A stretch of 64,000 bases of DNA from Cruorifilaria tuberocauda (taxonomy: Eukaryota; Nematoda; Chromadorea; Rhabditida; Onchocercidae). Under the pieces are notes generated by a model, which worked only from the letters and a program-made list of their open reading frames with translations, did no database searches and had not been told where the DNA came from. Each line of letters starts with the position of its first letter. The first letter of the stretch is position 1. The stretch covers positions 62,001-126,000 of the forward strand of contig JABVXU010000110.1 in the NCBI GenBank assembly GCA_013365365.1. Direction: 5' to 3'. Made by a program: the position numbers and the translations under genes. Shown here in pieces: positions 49,040 to 64,000 of the stretch.

Positions 49040-51432
49040 ATGAGCCGTCGGCTTCTTGCAAACGATAGGAGTAGAGGAAGAAGAAGACAGACCAGGAAAT
49101 CGACTCCCAAGACGATGATATGTTTTTGTTGTGGATGTGGTACGTGGCCCAATTATATAAGAAAATTTTAGCAAGTTAGAAAGGAAAGAGAAGGAAAAAG
49201 AGTGAAGATGGATAATAAAGCATATTGACACCAGAGTATTAGATTGATACTGAGGAAGCTAAGGATTAGCTGAATTAGATCAAAACCGAAAGTAATAATA
49301 TATTACGTGTATTAATTGACCTTTAATAGGTAACTTAATAAGTTTTCAGTTCTAAATAATGATTAGTAGTTCCAGACTTTGTTTTAGATTACTATATCCC
49401 GTTTCTTCGACAGTATTGGAATAGACGACCATTTCATCTTGGCTACCTGCTAGGAGTGGCTAATAATGAGTTTCTTACTCAACTGTCTAGAATGGGTGAT
49501 AACCATACTCAACAACAACAAACGGCTAATAACAATCATCATGGTCAATCGCAAAGAATGGGTAGTAGCGGACATCGTGGTCAACCGCAAGGAATGAGTA
49601 ATAGCGGACATCGTGGTCAACCGCAAGGAATGGGTAATAGCGGGCATCCTGGTCAACCACAAGGAATGGGTAATAGCGGGCATCCTGGTCAACCACAAGG
49701 AATGGGTAATAGCGGGCATCCTGGTCAACCACAAGGAATAGGTAATAGCGAACATCATGGTCAACCGCAGGGGATGATGGGTAACAGCGGACAATATGGT
49801 CAACCGCAAGGGACGGGTAACAGCGGATATTATGGTCAACCGCAAGGGATGGGTAACAGCGGACATTATGGTCAACCGCAAGGGATGGGTAACAGCGAAC
49901 ATTATGGCGAAAAGCGAAGAATGGATGATAGCGATGACGATTGCGTTGTGATTTATGAAAGAATAAACAGACCAAATAACACTGATGGACGAACAGTTCA
50001 AGTAATCTAGATTAGTTAAAATTATTTCTCATAGTTCTTATTAAATGGGATATGGATTATAGAGAACTATTCAACAGAACTTCTCTTCACATTTTTTCAA
50101 TAGTTATCTTTTTTCGGTTGCAATAATTGTCACTATTATTTCAATTACGTTTGCATCATTACCAGAAGATAATGAACTAAAAGAATTGGTTATTATAGCC
50201 TGAATAACTTTAAAAATTGAAGATCAGTAAGACAAGCTAACTTTTTAATCTCTTAAGTCGGTTATGCCTCTGTTTTCTTCTTTATCGCTTGCACATCCTT
50301 TTTCTAAACTAACTCAATTTCATAAGAAATGGGAACAGGAAGAAGATGAACCAGTGGAAAAAGCTCATGTTGGCGGCGGTGACTGCCTTATAGTACATGA
50401 ACCGGTCGGTGAGGAAAAAAAGCGTAAGTATAATAAGAGCAATTTGGTGTATCCTCCAAAGAAGCGTAAGCGTTACAGTTGTGCCGTAATCTTTGAAAAG
50501 GATGAGAACGGTGAGGGAAAAAAACGTAAACATGATGATACCAACACCACAGGCTGCGAAACGATCAATCAGCTGAAAAAGTTCAAGCTTGATCAATCAG
50601 TAAAGGTGGTGCACTTACAACTTTGATAACTTTTTAACATATTTTTTGAAACCTGGAGCAGGTATAACCACATACACCAAATTTCTTTCATTAGCTAAAG
50701 CATTTTTCAGAATTCATTTTATTTTCAGTGCAGATAAATCTTATTTCATTCTAACTTATTATTTCCTTCATTGGTTTTCTAAAACTTCAAAAATCTTCGC
50801 GATGTTGAAATTTTAACTGATTTTCAATGATATTTCAATATATTTCCAGGAAGAAAAAAAATCATTTGTAGGTTTCTGAAGAGGACAAAAGTCAGAACCC
50901 TGGACCTAGTAGCTCTCAGGAAGGTGCAGAATACTTCGCGCGAAGTTTGTATTGTTATTCCTAATGTTATGAAGTAGACATTTCTATGGCAACTAATTTC
51001 CGTATGAAATTACTGCAAAACTGATTCTTTATTGAAAAAAATAGTGGACTTTTTTTGGAAATGTAATTCATAATCGATTTCTAAACTATAACTCTACTAC
51101 CAATGTGCTTTCACTTCATTTCTGCTGGTAATTTACTGGGTTGCATCATTAGTATAATTTTTAATTAAGCAAATATCCAGTTTCTCTCTCAAGTTTATCC
51201 CGATTTCTTTTTCATTTCATCTTAATTACATTGGTCTATTGGCACGGTTTGAATTTCAGATTTGGAGCCATCACATATAGTTCGTGCAATGAGTACTGGT
51301 GGGAAAACAAAGTTTTTGGTTAAATGGAAAAATACCTCCCAGAGCAGCTGGATACCAAAAGGAATTGTTGATGAGAAATATCCAGAGATTATAAACAAAT
51401 TTTATGAAACAGGATTTGATAAAAGTGATTAA
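49040..51432 (+). CDS. repeat-rich chromo shadow domain protein, unfamiliar architecture
   Basis: Five exons in phase: 49040-49139, 49388-50001, 50258-50605, 50872-50923, 51260-51432; 428 aa. Order: basic start ([17 protein letters not shown]), unknown block, about ten 12-residue repeats [12 protein letters not shown] (~84-206), acidic DDSDDD followed by CVVIYE (~219), a Lys-rich part with KKRK three times and two more hydrophobic-acidic motifs CLIVHE (281) and CAVIFEKDE (313), then a C-terminal domain from about 372. The latter ([20 protein letters not shown]...[11 protein letters not shown]) fits a chromo shadow domain: xIxxA, FLxKWK, PxxIxxFYE as in HP1. No N-terminal chromodomain is visible, unlike HP1/HPL proteins. 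Role in heterochromatin is inference. The weak points are exon 1 and the exon 2-3 join (donor CAA|GTAATC, acceptor CTTAAG); exons 3-5 could be a separate gene starting MPLFSS at 50264. AATAAA at 51705-51710. Confidence 0.65.
49537..49908 (+). repeat. coding 36-bp minisatellite ([12 protein letters not shown])
   Basis: About ten tandem 36-base units inside exon 2 of the chromo shadow gene. Copies in the middle ([12 protein letters not shown]) are nearly identical, outer ones diverged; one has an extra Met codon. Both other strands/frames stay open across it (183 and 149 codons on the minus strand), which is a by-product of the repeat. Confidence 0.93.
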
Positions 51433-54400
51433 GTGATATGGAGTGATTGCTTTTTTATTATTTTTTTTTTGCTAACATTATTATTTCATTTTTTGTTATC
51501 ACTATCATTATTATTGTTATTGCTACTGACTTATTGCTAAGATTTGCTAAGATTATTATTGTTACTGCTACTGATTTATTGCTTCATTACTAAGTATATT
51601 ACGACTACTGATTTGTTGCTAGGTAGGATTAATGCTAGTAACTGCTTCATTACGAACTAGTACTTATTTCGTTTACACTTATTGCTTGTCTCGTTCAGAT
51701 TTCCAATAAATTTTTCGGAAAAAACAGTACCACAATAAACTTCATTACATAAATACTGCTTTTTATTCCGGATAGCTGATCACATTCCACATAAAAAAAG
51801 GGATTAGCTAGATCTGTCATTCACAGAGCTCAACAGTAAAATCCTGGTGGAATTAAATTTATGACGGTAGTACGTGTGTGTTTTTTAGTTTTTAATGCAT
51901 TAGTAAAATTCTATATGTTCAGTCATTCAAATAATTCATTCCACATGCGTTCACTTCGAAATCAAATGCAGGAGTGTTTCATCAAAAAATATTTCTACTT
52001 CCATTCGTATTCTTTTCCGACAATGATTCTTATTCCATTATGCTCTTACCCAGTATTTAGCGCGATCCAACTCTAATCCACCGCAAAAGTCAGGCAACCT
52101 CGAAGATAATTCTGAAATCCTGGTCTTTCTTGTTATCTTCAAATGAATATCTCTTCCTCATATAAATAATCTTATGTTTCTCAAGATTTGCTGGATTTCT
52201 TTTAGAAATAATTCTTACCGCTAGCTTCCCATAAAATTAAAATGTATGCTTATCAGGAATATAAATTGAATCAACACCTTGGAGCAATTGGGGAAATATT
52301 GTCGGGAAGAACCGAAATCACATAGAATGAAATCTTAAATTCGTAGATGATGAAGAAGCCTGTGTGTAAATATGCTCAGTTGAAGTAGATCGTATGCTTT
52401 GTCTATCTCACGCCATTGTCATTTCACTTTTTTATTTCATCACTTTAAGGGATGACTAGAAGTTAATTTACCACACTATCTTACCTACAGTTTCACCCTC
52501 ATCTTTAAGGAATGATGAAGGATTTACCATTTACACAACTCTCATTTCAATTGTTTCCGTTAACTCATATATCCTATGACCTTTAATCTTTGTGCGCCAT
52601 TCATTTAAAATCATATATAATAGCTTACTTTCAATGAGATCAGATCCTCGATCCACAATCAGTTAATCAGTCATCATTCTCAATCATCACATCATTTCAT
52701 CATTATCAGTCCCTCATCATCTTTTCTGGTCAATCCCTTTTGTTAAGCATTGCGTTAAAATCCCTACCGGTTACTATCAGCTGATAATCAACCACAATCC
52801 ACCCCTCTCTTCTCTCAAATCAGTCAAAAAATTCAATTCAACCGTCAAAAAGGAGGGAATCCCCGTCAAGTAACATAAGAATAGTCGTCACAATCTATCA
52901 ACGAATTTTGTCAGTGAGATTAAAAGCAATTAAATCAAACCAAACAAACTTCTTCACTACAAATACATCGAGACGAAATCGGATACCCGCATATTTTTGA
53001 TCCTAAATAAATGTTGTTCTCAAATCGAGAATTTTTCAACCAAAACAAATAAAAAAATATTGGCAATGGAATGAAATTCACTTCTTTATAGGAGTTTGCA
53101 AGAACTCAAAAATAATCTTTCTTTTTTAAAACTGTTACGTGTAAAACATCAAGTAAAAAAAAAACTTTATTTACATCATGAATTTATGGACAAGAATTTA
53201 GAATGATATAAGAGTAAAATTAAAGCCGAAAAATGCAATCTCCGTCCCAAATCTTAAAACAATGAATCTACACGATTTAAACTGAATTGTGATAATTCTA
53301 ATTTACAACTAAAAAAGACATTGCAGTAGGAACAAAGAATCGGTGATTGAATACAATAAACCTCAGCATTTCACAAAACTGATACTTTTAGTTATGATTT
53401 TCATATACATGAAACATTCCCTCACTTATTTCAATACGCTTCTTTCCAATCTTCGTTAACGGTTGCGACTAAGCCGCATTGAGAAGCATGATGATACGTA
53501 TTTTTGAAGGCTTCATGCATGCCGTAAAGTTCCATATTGAACATCAAAGATCAAGTGATTCGACAATTCAAACCATCAAAACTATGATTAGTGAATGAAT
53601 TAATTGAAATAAAATTCCGTAATATATATCGTAGCAGAATGCCAATAGATGTCATTTTCAAATTAATAGTCAGAACACCGAAGGATATACTACAGTCTCC
53701 AAAATCCTCTCAATCTTTGAAATTTAAATCTCACAATTGATACTTAATCAGCCTCATTTTACCGAATCTACAATCATTTGATATAAAATATCCGGAAATG
53801 TGGAAATAAAAGCTTCCTAGTAAGATGAGTAGAAGTTCATCACATTATTCCTATTCAATTCGTCAACTGGCTTGAAATGTCAAACTACTTGATCCTTGCA
53901 AAAGAAAAAATTTCTGCTCTAATCTTCTTATGGGAGGAAATTCCATTCAAAAGATGGAAGTTCGTATACAAAGAAAAAAAAAATATTAGGAGACAAATTA
54001 AGAGTAATGAAAAAAAGAACACATAATATTTGTTACAAAAACAACTAGTATAAAAATATCCACTTTTCATACTGTTATCACTATATCACTGCTACTAACA
54101 CCTTAACCAGAGATATAATACGAAAAATACAAACAATAATGGAAACAAATAAAAAATATTCCGATCACTGCATGATATAGATTCTATAGGGATAACGCTG
54201 ATAAATAATGACAGGGAGTTGAAGAAAATTTTTCCAGTTTTTGTGACTTCAGTATTTATATATTTCGATTGGAAATAAACAGATTTCGCGTTTTTGGTAT
54301 ATAAATTCTGTACTAATGAAAGCCGGCAAAAATACCACACAAAAATAAAGATACAAAAGAATAATTGAGAAGTACGAGGAATATGACTAAGGATATATTT

Positions 54401-54463
54401 ATATGAACGAAAAGAAAGAAGACTGATCTAAAAATATGAAAGATATGGAAATAAATGTACAGA

Positions 54464-54497
<34 letters not shown>

Positions 54498-54993
54498 CAT
54501 AATTACAGGTGAATGTGTGAAATGATGTTTAAATTAACAATCGCATATATGCTTTAATAGAGATAACCAAAAGAAGGATAATAATTGATGAAATTACAAT
54601 AGCAGCTGCCATTCCAAAAATCAACATTCGTTTTGCAAAAAACCAAAAAAAAAACACATACAGTTTCAATAAAACAAGGCAGAAAGGCTAAACAAAACAA
54701 TGAATGCGATCAATTGACAAACACAGAACTGTGTTAGACGAGATCACACAATGTAATGATTGAAATCTAATGAAATAAAATAATACAAATATTGTAATAA
54801 TGAAATAAAGTTCTAAATAAAAAAAAACCAGTGACAGAAATAAAAACTGTTTAAAACAACAATAAACATGAATCAAAGAAACGGGTATAAAAAACACTGA
54901 TACATAAAACCAAAGAAAGAATAGAAGCAATCGAAACTTGTTTGCTTTTAAAATACAATAAAATCGTAGGTTGTACCAGAAATAGGCTAACAA
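51433..54993. other. intergenic, convergent 3' flanks
   Basis: About 3.5 kb of AT-rich DNA between convergent genes with no exon I can support. Near 51.50-51.60 kb a ~45-bp stretch (TTATTATTGTTACTGCTACTGATTTATTGC-like) is imperfectly duplicated. Open frames at 51861-52076, 53885-54340 and 54688-55132 are Phe/Tyr/Leu-rich and unsupported. Confidence 0.6.
54465..54500. repeat. (AT)n microsatellite
   Basis: Two AT dinucleotide runs separated by AC, in the KDM5 3' flank. Confidence 0.9.
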
Positions 54994-63958
<8,965 letters not shown>

Positions 63959-64000
63959 CTAAAATAACATAAAGTAATTGAGACATTTTTTAATTGTAAA

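Noticed and set aside
49450..50001. Minus-strand frames of 183 and 149 codons
   Set aside because: Antisense shadow of the 36-bp coding minisatellite; the plus-strand frame has the recognisable repeats, acidic motif and in-phase downstream exons.

Overview
The window looks like nuclear DNA of a nematode, most likely a parasitic spirurid/filarial type. The DNA is AT-rich. Genes are split into many short exons, with acceptors of the TTTTCAG kind and introns from about 45 bases to several kb. Several products closely match nematode family members (LGG-2-type LC3, RBR-2-type KDM5, an ATGP-type amino-acid transporter heavy chain, an astacin with two ShK domains, FIC-1). The species cannot be read from the sequence. 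All exon joins below were worked out by hand from splice signals, reading phase and recalled family sequences; no alignment or search was run.

Layout from left to right: (1) 775-6696, minus strand, a complete 19-exon 2-oxoglutarate dehydrogenase E1 (1029 aa). (2) 7363-7664, minus, a putative small basic protein of unknown function. (3) 8628-9776, plus, the RAD6/UBC-1 ubiquitin-conjugating enzyme. (4) 11262-13826, plus, a TBC1D7-like protein. (5) About 5.6 kb of AT-rich DNA with simple repeats and one ambiguous coding-like patch near 14.6-15.7 kb. (6) 19480-23386, plus, an SLC3/4F2hc-like heavy chain. (7) 24665-27719, minus, an ER Fic AMPylase (FICD/FIC-1). (8) A (CA)n/(CATA)n microsatellite of about 350 bp, then lgg-2 at 29658-30710, plus. 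(9) 32442-36399, plus, a secreted astacin with two ShK domains. (10) 38387-44179, plus, an SWT1-like PIN-domain protein. (11) 45987-47597, minus, an unfamiliar double C2H2 zinc-finger protein with a PIIPN pentapeptide repeat. (12) 49040-51432, plus, an unfamiliar repeat-rich protein ending in a chromo shadow domain. (13) 54994 to the right edge, minus, a KDM5/RBR-2 histone demethylase whose 5' end (JmjN) lies outside.

Functionally this is a housekeeping segment: TCA cycle, ubiquitin, transport, ER stress control, autophagy, RNA quality control and chromatin. No operon or defence-type system is evident. The least ordinary part is 46-64 kb, where two low-complexity, lysine-rich, probably nuclear proteins (zinc finger; chromo shadow with SUMO-interaction-like motifs) sit beside a histone demethylase. 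From memory, the C. elegans counterparts of KDM5, LGG-2 and FICD (rbr-2, lgg-2, fic-1) lie together on one chromosome IV cosmid, so part of this order may be ancient.
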